A program made the position numbers and the translations under genes. Positions 1-13,500 of a stretch of DNA of 64,000 nucleotides are shown here, in pieces. The notes under the pieces are model-generated. The model did no database searches and was not told the origin of the DNA. It worked only from the letters and a program-made list of their open reading frames with translations. The stretch's first letter is position 1, and each line of letters starts with the position of its first letter. Origin of the DNA: Onchocerca volvulus (lineage: Eukaryota > Nematoda > Chromadorea > Rhabditida > Onchocercidae); the NCBI GenBank assembly GCA_000499405.2, contig HG738137.1, positions 248,001 to 312,000 of the forward strand, read 5' to 3'.

Positions 1-3000
1 CTGTTGTAAGGTTGGAACTGGTGGCGATCACGACGGTGGCAGCGGCATGTGTCTTTGAAGTTGTAAGGCGGCATTTTGTGGATTATTAGAGGTGAGGCGG
101 CGGTTGACATCAAAAGAGCTCTCTCGCACTTCACCCTTTCTCTACGAAACCGCTCTATTGAACATATTTCTCAATTTTGATCAGCCAAACTATTCAACAT
201 TCATCCACCTTTTTCCTGTTCTTTTTCCATTTTTCTTCTTCTATTTCGTCATTTTCTCTCTTTTCCTATTCAAATCTTTTAGCTTTTAACTCTTAACGAT
301 AGTGATAGAGTTGGTAATACTAACTTGACGATATGTTGATCTGTCGGCATTTTTTCATGTCACCAATACAATATGTCCTATCGTTGAAATTGCCTTCTTC
401 CTCATTTTCCGGCTCAAAAAAGCTCCACTAAATCGTCGCCGACGCCATCGTCGCAACCACATTGCCGCAACCGCTGTCGTCGCTGCCTTATTTTTCAATT
501 TACCACCAAATGGACGGATCAATTTGCTTTCTTCCTCATCCGACAAATGTAATTTCATCGATGAGATTTTCCGTTCTTTCACCCTTTCTTTGACCTTTTC
601 GCTTTTCGATACGATGTTATTGCTTAATTTATTCATTAATCATCAACTAAATTATCATTTATCTCATCGATGTAAACTCATCGATGCAAAAATTAGTATC
701 GCCGAAACGATGTCAACTGAACAAAATATCACCGATAGCAAGAAATTCCTCTGTATCAATGATCAAATGAACAATCAGTGATGACCACTGACCATTATTA
801 ATGCGTGACCATTTCTTAAAGGTCACATATGTATGAAATAAATGTCATCGTCATACTTTTCTTTGACTGTAACTATGATACAAATGAAAGAAAAGTGGAC
901 GAAGTGAACAAAGAGTGAGAAATATATATATATATATGAAAAGTAAAAGATTTTGAAATTATAATTAGTAGTGGATGATATATTGGAAAAAAAGGGTAAT
1001 CATTATTATCAGTGATAAAAAAGATGAGAAAAAAATGTGAAAGAATGGAACAAAATGAAAATGATTGAGTGAAAAAGATGGGAAGAAAAACGGAAAGTTA
1101 GTAAATTGGATGAAAAGATTGAAAAAGAAGGAGAAATAGATGAGGGAATTACCAAAAAATAAAAAAAAAAAGTATTTTTACAAAAGTATTAGGCGCAATT
1201 AAATTAGATTAAATGGAAATAAAAATTGGGAAGAGAAAAAAGTTGCCCTTTATGGTATTGTGAAAAAATAGCTAAGAGACAGGTAAATTAAAAATATTGT
1301 CATCTTATATGTCCCAATTGAATTATTTCTTCTTCCGGAACTTTTGAATTCCTTTAGGTGAGATTTTTCCCGAGAATTTATGGATGACATTATAATTTCT
1401 TGGAGAAATCATGGATAAAATTATCTAAAATTAATTAAATAATGAAAATACGAATCCAATGTCCAGTACGTTCTTCTTTCCTCCTATTTTAATGAAGAAA
1501 AATCGATAAGTTCAAGTCCGAGTAGATAAAGCCGACTAGGCTGGTAATGGTGGTGGACTAGGCCTGATGGTGACACTTCAAACTCTCTTCTTTTCGTCCT
1601 CTCTTTCTTCGTCATCAAATTGTTCCAAGCAATCGATCTTTGAGCTGTCAAATAAAAGGACGAGGCTCGTTCTCATCGCAAGGCTACCGTCATTTCTCTA
1701 ACAATCCAACGATTGGAAGGAATATTCTATCATCGTCAAATTGAGTTGACCAGATAAAATGTCACGCTATGCACATTGGGGATAATGTCCTCAAATATCG
1801 AGACAAATAGTCCTAAGAATATCGAATAGGCCATGTAAATAAATGTCCATTAGAACGAGTCAATAATGAAATAATTGGAAATGAAATGAGTGGAATTTTA
1901 ATTTCAACGTAAATTTATAGCATTTATATCAAGTTCGAGTATTGAATTAAAAAAAAGTTCAAGGATAAATAAAAAAGAAAAGATGCACATTTTTTGTTTA
2001 TAACAGCCGGAACTTGATAACTAACTGATAAGAGATGATTAATAAACTATCTATTTTGTGTAGTTCTTTTAGTAAAATCGAAAATTTCTTTTAATTTCTA
2101 AATGTTAATTTATGAAACGATGTATAGTTTTAAATAAAACTAAATGAATGAATTTGCAAATGATGATGAAAATATTTATCAAATTATCAGGTAAATTACT
2201 TTGATCATTGAATTTTGCTAAAATATATGAATGATATAAATTTCGCTTAAATATCGAATAAAAAACGAAAGATATTGCTTTCGAAAAACTGATAAAATTG
2301 CTGGAAATTTGCTAGCTTATATTAATCATACGAATTGTCATCATTCAACACATTTCAGAAAGAAGAAAAAAAGAAGCAAAGATTAATTGTCAAGTACCAC
2401 TCGTCCATTTCGATTCCTTCATCGTCGGTAAGTTAGTTAGAAGAAAGAAGCGACGAAACATCAAACAAAGCCGACATGATGTCACGATATCGTATAATGT
2501 TTATAAAGTAAACTAAAGTTAATAATACAATATTCCAATTCAATTGCTTTACATTTTTTCTTTTTTTCTTTGTTGGATTAAGCATAAAATGATGATTCAC
2601 TTTGGGAATTATCACTGGGAATTATCACAATCAAAAGGATGCAATTTTCATTTTCGTTTTTTTTTTTTTTTTTTTCAAATCATTGGAATTGATCAATTGA
2701 TTCTGAGCGATAGATAAAGCAATTCATTCATCTGTATTGGAAAAAAAAATGAAAAAAAAAGCTTAAGTAAATTATTCGGCATGATTTTTCTCTTACAATT
2801 GAATTTTATAAGATTCTCTCAAATATTAAGAAAATATCCAGTCTTCTAAATGCAAATCTTAATTTTTCATTATTTAAAAGGAAACAAATATTGTTTACAT
2901 TATTTCCTTTTATTTGCGAAAAAAATTATTATTTCGATTAATAAAAGTTATAAATTTTATAATTTTGCTATCTTCAAATTTCCACAATTGTCATAGAGAA

Positions 3001-4020
3001 CTAACTCATCTATTGAGTTTAATTTTCAAAATTTTTAGAAGCTAAGCTTTCTATAACTAGATAGCTTTAAATCTCATAAAATTTTGAGGATATTTGTACC
3101 GACGAGCATTTTGATCAATAAGATAGATCAATAATGATAATATTTGATCAATAATAATAAAATTTGTCAATTTTTTCTGATTTTCGAGATAATATGGTTC
3201 GAGATTTCATTTCACATTTCAAAATTTTAAATTTAAAGATTGTTCCATTTACTTCTCATTTCTTCTACTTTTGTGCTCACACTGATAGAATATCTAAACT
3301 TTGGATGATAAGTATCCTATAGCATTTCAATATATTTCATATGATAACTATACAGATCATGCATCCTTTTAAAAAAGAAACTACAGTATCGACTGAAAAA
3401 AAATTTGTTTTTAAAACAAAAAAGAAAAAAAAAATTAAAATAATGTGTATCAATTCAAATTAAATCTAATACTTTACTCAAAATATGAAATCCAAATCGA
3501 AAAACTGAAATATTAACAATAGACTACAACAATAAATATATTTTTAAATTATTATGATAACAAAACAAACAACAATGGTAGATTGAAGGAGAGATATCTA
3601 TTTCTATTCATCTTGAAGTGGTTTTCCGGTTCAATTTTTGGTTTAACCTGATTAAATAGGATTTATTTCAATTGTTAACAATTGATTTCGTTAAATCTAT
3701 CAATTTGATCAAGATACTGATAATATTGAAAATGTTTGGCGCTAATTTACGCTAATGCTATCTCCACTTTCTAACACATCAAAAATACATTCATTCATCT
3801 CAGCTATTTTTCGTCACTTTTAATTTTTTTTCCCATTGCTTCAAATATGGGGTCAATATGAGGTCAAATTTTGAAGAATATTGCATAAGTATGATTTACT
3901 TCAATTTTAGTAGTATTTTTAAGTAACTGGAGCCAAAAAAAAACAAAAAACAAATCAAATTGAACATCAAACAAAGAGCATATTTCAATAAGAAGAATTG
4001 GTTTGAAAATAAGCGAATAA

Positions 4021-4055
4021 GGCTGCTGCTGCTGCTGATGATGATGATAATGATA
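4021..4055. repeat. CTG/GAT trinucleotide microsatellite
   Basis: Four to five CTG units run straight into GAT units. A second, interrupted ATC/ATT-rich tract lies at 4515-4605. Both are in non-coding DNA. Confidence 0.7.
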
Positions 4056-7000
4056 AGCGATTAAGAGGAAAAATCAACTTTTTTAAAGATCGATTATCAT
4101 CACAGCTAAATTCTGATGGAAAGAAAAGAAATGGAAGATGAATGGATTGAGAAGGAATGCTTGATGAAGAAGTATCAATCTTTTTTTTCTCCTTCCTTTT
4201 CCGGCTTGTCTGTTGAATTTCTTGCAGGAAGCCAAAAAAAAAGCCTAGGCTAAGGTTAAATTTGATTTTCTATCCCTTTTCTGAGCATTTATTGGTGAGT
4301 TCATTTGCAAAATGATGATAACAGCCTAGGCTCCCTAGAGGAGAAGAGAAGGAAAAAAAAAGAAAGGAAAGGAATGATAAAAGCTAAAAGCTTTAAACAA
4401 TTTTATGGAAAAACACAAGAAAGCAAAATCAAATCCAATTTATCGTTCGAGATTTTGCCTCAAACGTATGGTATAGCAGACGTATAAAGCAATCTTCTAT
4501 ACGAATAAATAATCCAGATATCATCACCATTATCATATCATCATTATCATCGTTATCATTATTATTACTATTATTGCTATTTTTCATCATTATTATCATT
4601 ATCATCCTTAAATTATGGTTAAGCTATGCTATAAAACGATCACTTATGTCTGCTTTTATGTCTTCATGTACTAAACATTGATTTACATCCTTGGCCTAGG
4701 CAGAGCTTTTTTTTGGCCAAGTATTAGAAATAGTAAAGAAGCCCAATCAGCACCACATCCTTCTCACTAATCGACTACAACGATGATGATCGACCTACAT
4801 ACTAACAGCCAATTGCAAAAATCCATTAATTTTTCCACCATTTACTCAATATTTCGTTCATTTGTACGATGAAAATTAAATGCAAAAAAAAAAAGGAACG
4901 AAAATTAAATTTTCATTTAATTTTATTTAATTTATCAAAAAGATGAAGAGAAAAAATTCATCTTTTTTGCATTGAAAATTTCCATATGTTAGTAGTATCC
5001 TATTAAAATTATAAAAAAAAATGCTCAAGTTATTTGCAAAAATTGGAATTCACAGTAAATTTAAATGGATTAAATTGATCAGAAACTTGAACAATTCAAT
5101 GGTTGATATTAAAAGTTTCTTTTATATATTATATTTATCATGTTATCATCCGAAAAGAAGCTATTCTTGGATAATCGTCTAATTTAATGATTGGAAAAAT
5201 TTGAATTAATAGGAATGGAAATAAATTTCTTTACGTGAAAAAAAGTTCAGTTACGTGGTACTGAATTGACTATTATTATTCAAGAGTATATTACTTTTAC
5301 AGTATATTAGATGGACTTATACAACTTCGTAAATTGATGACCAGAGAAGATGAGAATTTCATAAAAGTTGAAATATCATGCAAAAATTTTCTATAACAAG
5401 ATATTCACTTCAATGATAGAAGACCAGAAAAAATGATAAAAGAAAAATTAATTTTGAATTAGTAAAGAAAAAAACTCGAACGATTAATAATGTTGAAAGA
5501 AATAAATAATTAAAAAAACATTAAACAATCGATTCTCAAAAAAGAATTCAAATAAATATTAATTAAAAACTTTTGAACTAATTCATTCTCAAATTACTAT
5601 CGAAGAGTAGGCGAAATTTTTCAAAATCAGAAATAGAAAAGAATTGAAGAGAGGATAATTTAAAAGGTAAGTTTAAGATGAGTTAATGATTTGACTCACC
5701 TAAAATTATCTAACACAGATCAATCCTGATTTCTCCTTTAATCAAAATTCGTTATCATTCGATTCGGAAGAACTGTTAAAAAAGGAAAATAATGTTCATG
5801 AAAATTCCTTAATTTTATAAACATAAAAAATTATACAAATTAAAATTCATAACATTAGTCATGCAATCATTACTTAGATATTGCCAATTAAATAATTGTT
5901 CGAACAATCACAATTTGATTCATTAATATAAAATGATATCTACGTGATAATCATTTATGTATACGTGAATTTCAATAATTTAAATTCTTTGTAATATTTT
6001 TGTAAACTGAACTTCTTTAATGAGAAAGATGATGATTTATGTTAATCAATTTAGTTTTACAAATGTATTTTCCTCTCTCCACAAAATCATTCAAAATTTG
6101 TTCTTTTTTCTTTACGAATATTTAAATTTTACAAATGAGTGATAACTCGGAATAGCTTGTAAATTTGAAAGAGACGAAACGGTAATCGTTTATGGATTAT
6201 ACTACACCCCACAATAGGGTGCATTCGACAAAGAGTTGATAAATGATCAATTGGCGGTGAACTTCAAAGTCGGACATTTGAGAGGAGCAAAAAGGAAGAA
6301 AGGTTGTAATTAACGAAGAGTGTTCCGCTAACGGTTTGCTAATTTGCGGCATAGTCTTTGATCTAATAGATTAGCTTAACATGTATGTATGCATAATCCG
6401 AATTAGTTAAATGATTTTGAAAATATTTATAGGCATAAATTTGAAAACGAAAATTCGATCCATCTGTTTTCCAGATGATTGATCATTGATTGATGTAGAC
6501 GGTATGATTGATAATGACAATAATTAACTGTTTCAAAAAAAAAATCATCCAAATATCATCTTTTGTTACTAATTTAGTCTAAGTTAGCTTGTAAAAAAAA
6601 AAAAATTTTAAATCAATTTAAACTTAGTTAGACATTGCAATTTGCGCAACAATAAAATGCCAAACGGAAAGAAATTTTCATAAAAAAAAAGATAATCAAT
6701 TTTATCATAATCTTTTAACATTATTTAAAAGCAAGCAAAATTTCCTATATATGAAACATTTCTAATAATTTTGCAGTAATTTATAAATTTTAGAATTCTA
6801 TTTGAAGTTCAGAATCTGAGCAATACGATATCGAGTAAATAAATCTGTAATATTCAATAAATCTACGGTATAGTTTAGATGATAATGGTTACTCAATCGC
6901 TTTTTTTCGGCTCTTTTTGGTTATTTTACTTTTTCACTTTTTAAATATAAAATACACTTATTGATTGCTAAATTCAGGCTCGGAATTTAATTCGAAAAAT

Positions 7001-7476
7001 AAAAGTTGAAATTGAAACATGCAGTAGATAATGATGAATGGTATGAGAGTACTTTATAAGTTTCAGCATTTTCAACTGTAATGCATTTGAAGAAAATTAA
7101 GCAAAATTTATATTACAGGCAAGAAGATGAAAATCGATGCATACAGAGAGTAAAAAATATAATTTTTAAAGACAAAAATACGAAAAATTCCAAAGAATAA
7201 TGAATTACTTATTAAATCACTTTCAATATTTCAATATTTAATATCGATCAGTATAGTATAATCTTTGTATGTTACTCAAAATTAGATATTAAATAATTAA
7301 ATATTAAAAACAAAAATTAGACGAAATTTTGCAAAAATTTCTTCAATTTTTAAAACGAATTTTTGGAAAAGATATTCATCGTAAATTTCTTTTACAATTA
7401 CAATTACAAAATATTTTACGAACTGATAATGAATGAAGAAAAAAACTTTGTAAAATCAAATTTTCTTGCGAAATGC

Positions 7477-7482
7477 TTTATT
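7477..7482 (-). terminator. Polyadenylation signal AATAAA of the calpain gene
   Basis: On the minus strand an AATAAA hexamer lies about 40 nt after the proposed calpain stop codon (7525-7523). It supports the 13-nt terminal exon over a stop directly after exon 14. Confidence 0.5.
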
Positions 7483-7522
7483 GTTTGGTTAGGTCTATTG
7501 TCAAGACTTCTGCTCGAAACAT

Positions 7523-10500
7523 TTAGCCAAGCTCCCTGAAATATTCCAATAGATGAAAATTCCAATTTTTTTTTTTTTTTTTTTAATTGAAATTCCATGA
7601 AATTTCTTTCCTTATCAGGAAAAAATAACAATCATTAAATGAAGATAATGAAAAGGGCTGAAAGAAGTTGCATTTTCGGAAGTTGGAAAATAAAACTTAC
7701 TCAGAATAAATGGTTACATTGGTGTACATACGAAGCATATATTCACCTTCTTCACCAGGTTCAAAAGTTGATGGAACTATGATGTAATTACCAGGTCGAA
7801 GGCGGAAACGGCCAGTTACCTGTAATTATTTATTATTTGCGAACTGTAATTACAACTTTTATTATTGGTTTCGAATCATGTTTTAATTAAAATGTTACAA
7901 TAGATTAAACCTTCTTAATTAAATTATGGTTTATGCCATAAAATCTAACATAAACACTTTATTGAAGACAATAAAAATGGTAATAATTGAGTAATATTGG
8001 AATGTATTACTCAATTACACATTTCAGTTTCAGGAAAATGAAACTATTTGTTTGGGCAACTAAAAGGCTAATCTTTTAATTTGCACTATCAAATGATAAA
8101 CAAACAATTTATTAAAAGTTGACATAATTAGTCTTTTTGGATAAGGTCATGTACAGTTTGACATATTATGTTAGTACGGAAAAATCGAAATGATATGCAT
8201 CACCTAAACTGGACAATTTCTTAGCTGAAAATTACAATTTATAAGTAAAATGATACCTCACGAAGATTGATAAAAGCAGCACTTCTTGCACATGATTTAC
8301 GTGATGCAAAAAAGTTCCGATCCAAATGACCGTAAATTTCGTCAACCTTAAAATTTTAAAAATTTAATTATTTGAAATATTTGTTAGTTAGTAATTTAGT
8401 AAATTAGAAAATTCCATGAAATGCAAAAATAAATATACTTCATAGAGGGCAAAACCGATAGCAAGATTATCAAATCCTTGTCGTTTCATTTCACGACGAT
8501 TCTTTTGTAGCACAGCAATGATTACCGTACAAAGATCATCCTCATCTTCAGGATTTGGATTAGATAAAGTCATCGCAAATTGACAATTATTAGCGAAACT
8601 ATCTGAAGAGAAATTTTATAATACCTAAAATTACATCAAAATATTGAAATTAATAAATTTCGATAAATGGATTAATCAGAATAGAGAATTCTTAATTTAT
8701 CCTTTACAATATAACCTGAATAAATAATAAAATTAAATTTTACAATCGGCAATCGATTTTATCCTATTTACTAAACAATCATTTCCTATTAAATATTCAG
8801 TCCTTAATTAAATGTTTTTAGTAATGCTTGTAAATACTAAGTTAGATACGATTATTCCACATCATTTTCATTCTTCTGCATAACACTCAATCTTACTCTC
8901 TTCGAATTTATCTTTTTTTTCCTTGAAAATTAAAAAATAAAATAAAATAAAATAAAAATAAAAAACAAGAAATAATTTCCAGAAATTAATCATACAATTA
9001 TATATAATTCGCATTTTCTTGCGATATTTTCCTCTTTTCATTAAGACCGACATTTCCTTTCGACTGCGAAGTTTTGGTTACTCCCGGTAGGATACTTATA
9101 TTGCCGAAAGTAATGATGTTTAGATGATTACGTGATTTATATATCACCAAATATCTTTCTTCCTTTCTTCTCTTTTTTCAATTTCTGCTTTCTATTTTCA
9201 TCTATCACATTTTAATATATTTAATTTCCATCTACACATAATTACTTCCTGATAGCTTGAAAATTAATGTTAAACCATTTCAGATATTCAAATTTTCATT
9301 TTCATTCGAAAAATTCCTACGAATTGTTACCATTATTGCGATTTATGTTCAATATTCCTAAAAAATTACATCGGATAATTAATAGTTTAATTAAATTAAT
9401 AAATTAATTACTTAAGTAATTTCGGCAACCACCAGCTGTTTCACCTATCCATGCGCCAAGATGACAACGAGTATTCCAGCGTCTGTAACCAGCATCTTCC
9501 ATCGATACACCGGTCATTTCTCGTACTTCATCCATAACATCCGGTCCCAAATTGCAAATTTCCATTTTATTGAAATGTCGCATGAAATCATCATATGACA
9601 TCCTATAAAATCAGATAAACTCAATTTCTTAGCTAAGCAAAGTATTGATCAAATTCGAAATATAATATGATTATTTAATTGTATAATTTATTTTTATAAA
9701 TTCCTCGATTACTATAACTATTGCCGTATTATACAGAGTCTTGTATAGCAAAAAAAAAAAAAAAGTTAATTGAAAATTTTCCAGATTTTACATCGTAAAA
9801 CCGGAAGATTAGATTTATAAAATGTTCATTTTACCTTTACTCGAATAACCAACAGATTCTATTTTTTGGCCAGATTCAATTAACTTCTAAAATTAATTAA
9901 AATTAATAGCAAATAAGAGCAAACCAAAATTCGCCATCATGTGCCAAAACAAGATTCATATCTTGTTTTTGCTCTCTGGAAATATAATTCCATAAATCAC
10001 TATCATCTGACCAATCGCCATTCCATTCCTGCTCATTACCCCATGGATTACGAATTCGAAGGAGCGGAATTTTGCCTCTTCGTGTTTCAACCTAAAATAT
10101 GGAAAATTTCAATTTCCAAATATTCATGAAAGATTCCATTGTTCTGCTAGACATCAGAAAGAAAAAAAAAAAAACACAAGTATTAATAATATCATATTTA
10201 CAAATTCGGCCATTTTTTTGTATGAAATTTTGTGAATTACATAATAAATTTACCATTCTCATTCCGGTAATGCTATAGGCATGACCTTTGACCAATCCTT
10301 CAGGTGTACGTGCCTCAAATTCCATTGGTGAAGCCTGAAAGACATGAAGATATGTATGAAATATATGAAATTTTTCTAATACGAAATTTGATAAATAAAA
10401 AATTTGCTATTTTCGTATGAATGAAATCCAAAAAAAAAAAAGTTTATCTATTCGGGAAAAAATTTAACATACAAGAATGAAAATATTTCAAACCTCAATA

Positions 10501-13500
10501 CTGCAACCAAACAGAGAACCCATTTCGAAGCCACGAAACATCATTTGTAACAAATTTGGTGGTGGTTCTAATAAATCAACAAATTCAGTTAAACCACCAG
10601 TCATATCTTCCAATGCTTCCGATGTTGTACCACCTTTTAAAACTTCATAATTACCGTATAATCTGCAAATAATCAATTTTTTCTAAATTGAATTTAATCA
10701 ATAAAATAAAGTAAATATGATAATAGTTTAAATTATTCCGACAAAAATTACTGATAAATTTCAATGAATTTTAAAATGGATTATGAAATAATTTTTTTCT
10801 ATCGCTCTCTTTTTCCTCATTTTCCTTCTCTCTCTTTCTCTCTCTCTCTTTTTAAAAATTTTCAAAATTAACTTGGCATATGCTTTTTCCATTAGAGCAC
10901 TCCAGAATTCGTTATGTTGACGAGAATGCATGTACAAAAGTTTTCCACCTGATGTTGGCAATCTGTCATCAACAACTACATCCACCCAATTACCGTAATG
11001 CCAGAATTGAAAATGAAATATTCCTGTAAAAATGGAAATTCTGAAATTTGATAAGAAATTGAAATTTATTAGAAATATTTGGCGAAAAAAAGAAAAATTT
11101 AACTCAAGAATTATTTCAACTATTCCTTTGCAACATTTAATGATGAATGAAAGAATGAAAATTAAATCATTGTCAGAATTATTTTTAATTAATCATTTCC
11201 TACGATATTTCGATATTATTGATATGAAATGAAAATTATGACAAGATCTATTTATGATAACTTATTGGAATTTTTCAATTTCATGGATTTTTTAGCTTTT
11301 TTATCACTTCTATCTAAAGTTGATAACGTATTATTACTTTATTAATGTTACTTTAAATTTAATAATCAGAACTTAAAATGAAATTTTCCTATATGAATTA
11401 GATTTTATTTTATTACATATTAAATAGTACATTTTAGTATATAGTAAAATTTTGCCTTTCTTCCTTTTCGTAGTACAAATATAATTTTATAAATAAAAGA
11501 ATGCAATTTTTAAAAAGAGCGGATGAAATCTCGATGAAAATTGAAGTAGCGAAAAGATAAACTTCAAATGAACTCTAAAGTAGTGTTTGTTGCCAGCATT
11601 ATCATATTTATCAGTACAAGAACTGTTTTACTATATCAAATTTAGATTATCAATAATCCTTATTCCTTTTCATTATGAAGGTTTCCCACTAATTTGCAAA
11701 TGCTAATTTTCTTGCGACCAATTTACTATCTTTTCTTCAATAGTTTTTTTTTTCTAAATTTGTCAACAAATTGCTCTTGTTTAATTCAGGATTTAAAATT
11801 ATATAAGTGAATTTACGATTGACCAGCGTAATTTTCGGTGAAACTTTGATCCGGTGGAACAACACGATAGAATAACTCATCACGTAAAGTTATACTTGCA
11901 GCACCAGCCATCAACCAACAATCACCCAATTCACCTTGAATTACATCGAAACGTGTTTGACCTTCCGCAATTAGCATTGGTGCATTGACGATTTCCTTCA
12001 ACAATACAAATCGTATTTATTACGATCTATGATCGTAAGCAGAAATCTGGATGAACATACACTTACTCCTGGACGAAGCCATTCCACGTACTTTGGTGGT
12101 CGTCTACTGAAGAATAAACTGGAATCATCAGCTGGAAATTCTGGATCTTCGAATAAAGTGTTGGACTGTAACATATAAGTAATAGCTGAGAATATTAAAC
12201 TGCTAGGATAATTAATAAAATAATAATTTGCAATATTTCTAAAGAATTTATCGCTTTTTCAAAAAATGCAAATTTGCTAACGTTCACTGACCTTTAAACA
12301 TCGATCACGCTCTTCATAAAAGTCAAGTGCTTGTGCTCTTTGACTTGGTGATGGTGGACGTGGTATCAGACGTGGTTCTTGTGGAATATAAGGATCAACC
12401 TGAAGCGAATAGCAAATTTACATACAAAGAGAATCTTAAGTAAGTATGGTTTAAAAATGCCTATTCCAATCAGACAAAAAAAGAAAAAAAATTGTTTTTC
12501 CTCTTTATTAGGCAGAAAAAAGAAAAGAGAAAAATTAACCTTTCGACGAAATTTTCCCGAAATGATGTTATCCAGGACAATTTTACCAATATCTGATAAT
12601 TTGTTATCTTTTCCACCAAGTTGAAATAGCACATTACCGGCAACTGCACCAATAATACGACCTGTTTGTGGATCAACACCAAGAAAATGATGTGCTGCTT
12701 TACCGATCATATCCGATAGCACCTCGATAACACCACCAGTCAAAAAATCCATCGGTACATTGTCACCTGAGAAAAAGAAAGAAAGTTAAAAGTTATTAGA
12801 AGTCAGAAGTTGGAAGTTTAGAAATTTTTAAAATTTAATTTAAAAAAATTCAATATAAAATGAGAGCATAATGCCAGTAATATAAGCAAATAATTTGATG
12901 CAAAATGCTATAATTTTTTGTACGAACAGATAAATTACTTTCAATAATGATATATAAATATATCTATAATGATAGGTAATAAATCATAATGCAATTTTTC
13001 ATGCCATAAAAAAAATGATTTTCAATAATTTCACTACTTTCATCCTTTACTTCATCTGAAAATTCTATTAATTCCACCTTTCATTTCATCTGAAAATTAA
13101 GCTTACATTTTAGTATTATTTTCAACAAATCGCCATAACTTTTTTTTTTATCAAACCTACTTCATTTTCAGATTGCTTTTTACAACATCATTTTACAATT
13201 TCCATTTTTGAATTAATTAATTTCTTTTTAATTTATTCTTTACCACATCATGAATCATAATAATTTAATTCTTCATTATATATATAACAAATATTGTTCA
13301 TTTGAATAATTTATCATAAACCTCCTCCTCCACCTATGCCTCCTCGACTGCCACCTCCGACAAATTGACCAATCAAATTTGCGATATCAGGGCCACCACC
13401 GGAAATAATATCAAGAAAAAATATTTTTAAACTTCAAAATTTTAATATTCCTATGTGAGACAAAAAAAAAAAGAATGTAAATTGAGATTTCAAATTGATG

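Larger units (their letters stand above)
1..7522. other. Long non-coding stretch without a supported gene
   Basis: No chain of exons with consistent phase was found on either strand. The first 700 bases are less AT-rich and hold short overlapping open frames on both strands (a lysine/arginine-rich 93-codon frame at 355-636 on the minus strand and an 85-codon frame at 524-781 on the plus strand), without splice sites or recognisable motifs. The rest is A/T homopolymer runs, GAT/CTG trinucleotide patches near 4021-4055 and a run of interrupted ATC/ATT triplets at 4515-4605. It could hold distal regulatory DNA for the calpain gene or a neighbour outside the window. Confidence 0.6.

Noticed and set aside
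355..636. A 93-codon Lys/Arg-rich minus-strand frame
   Set aside because: No splice sites, motifs or partner exons; it overlaps a plus-strand frame of equal weight. Possibly part of a gene to the left, but not supportable.
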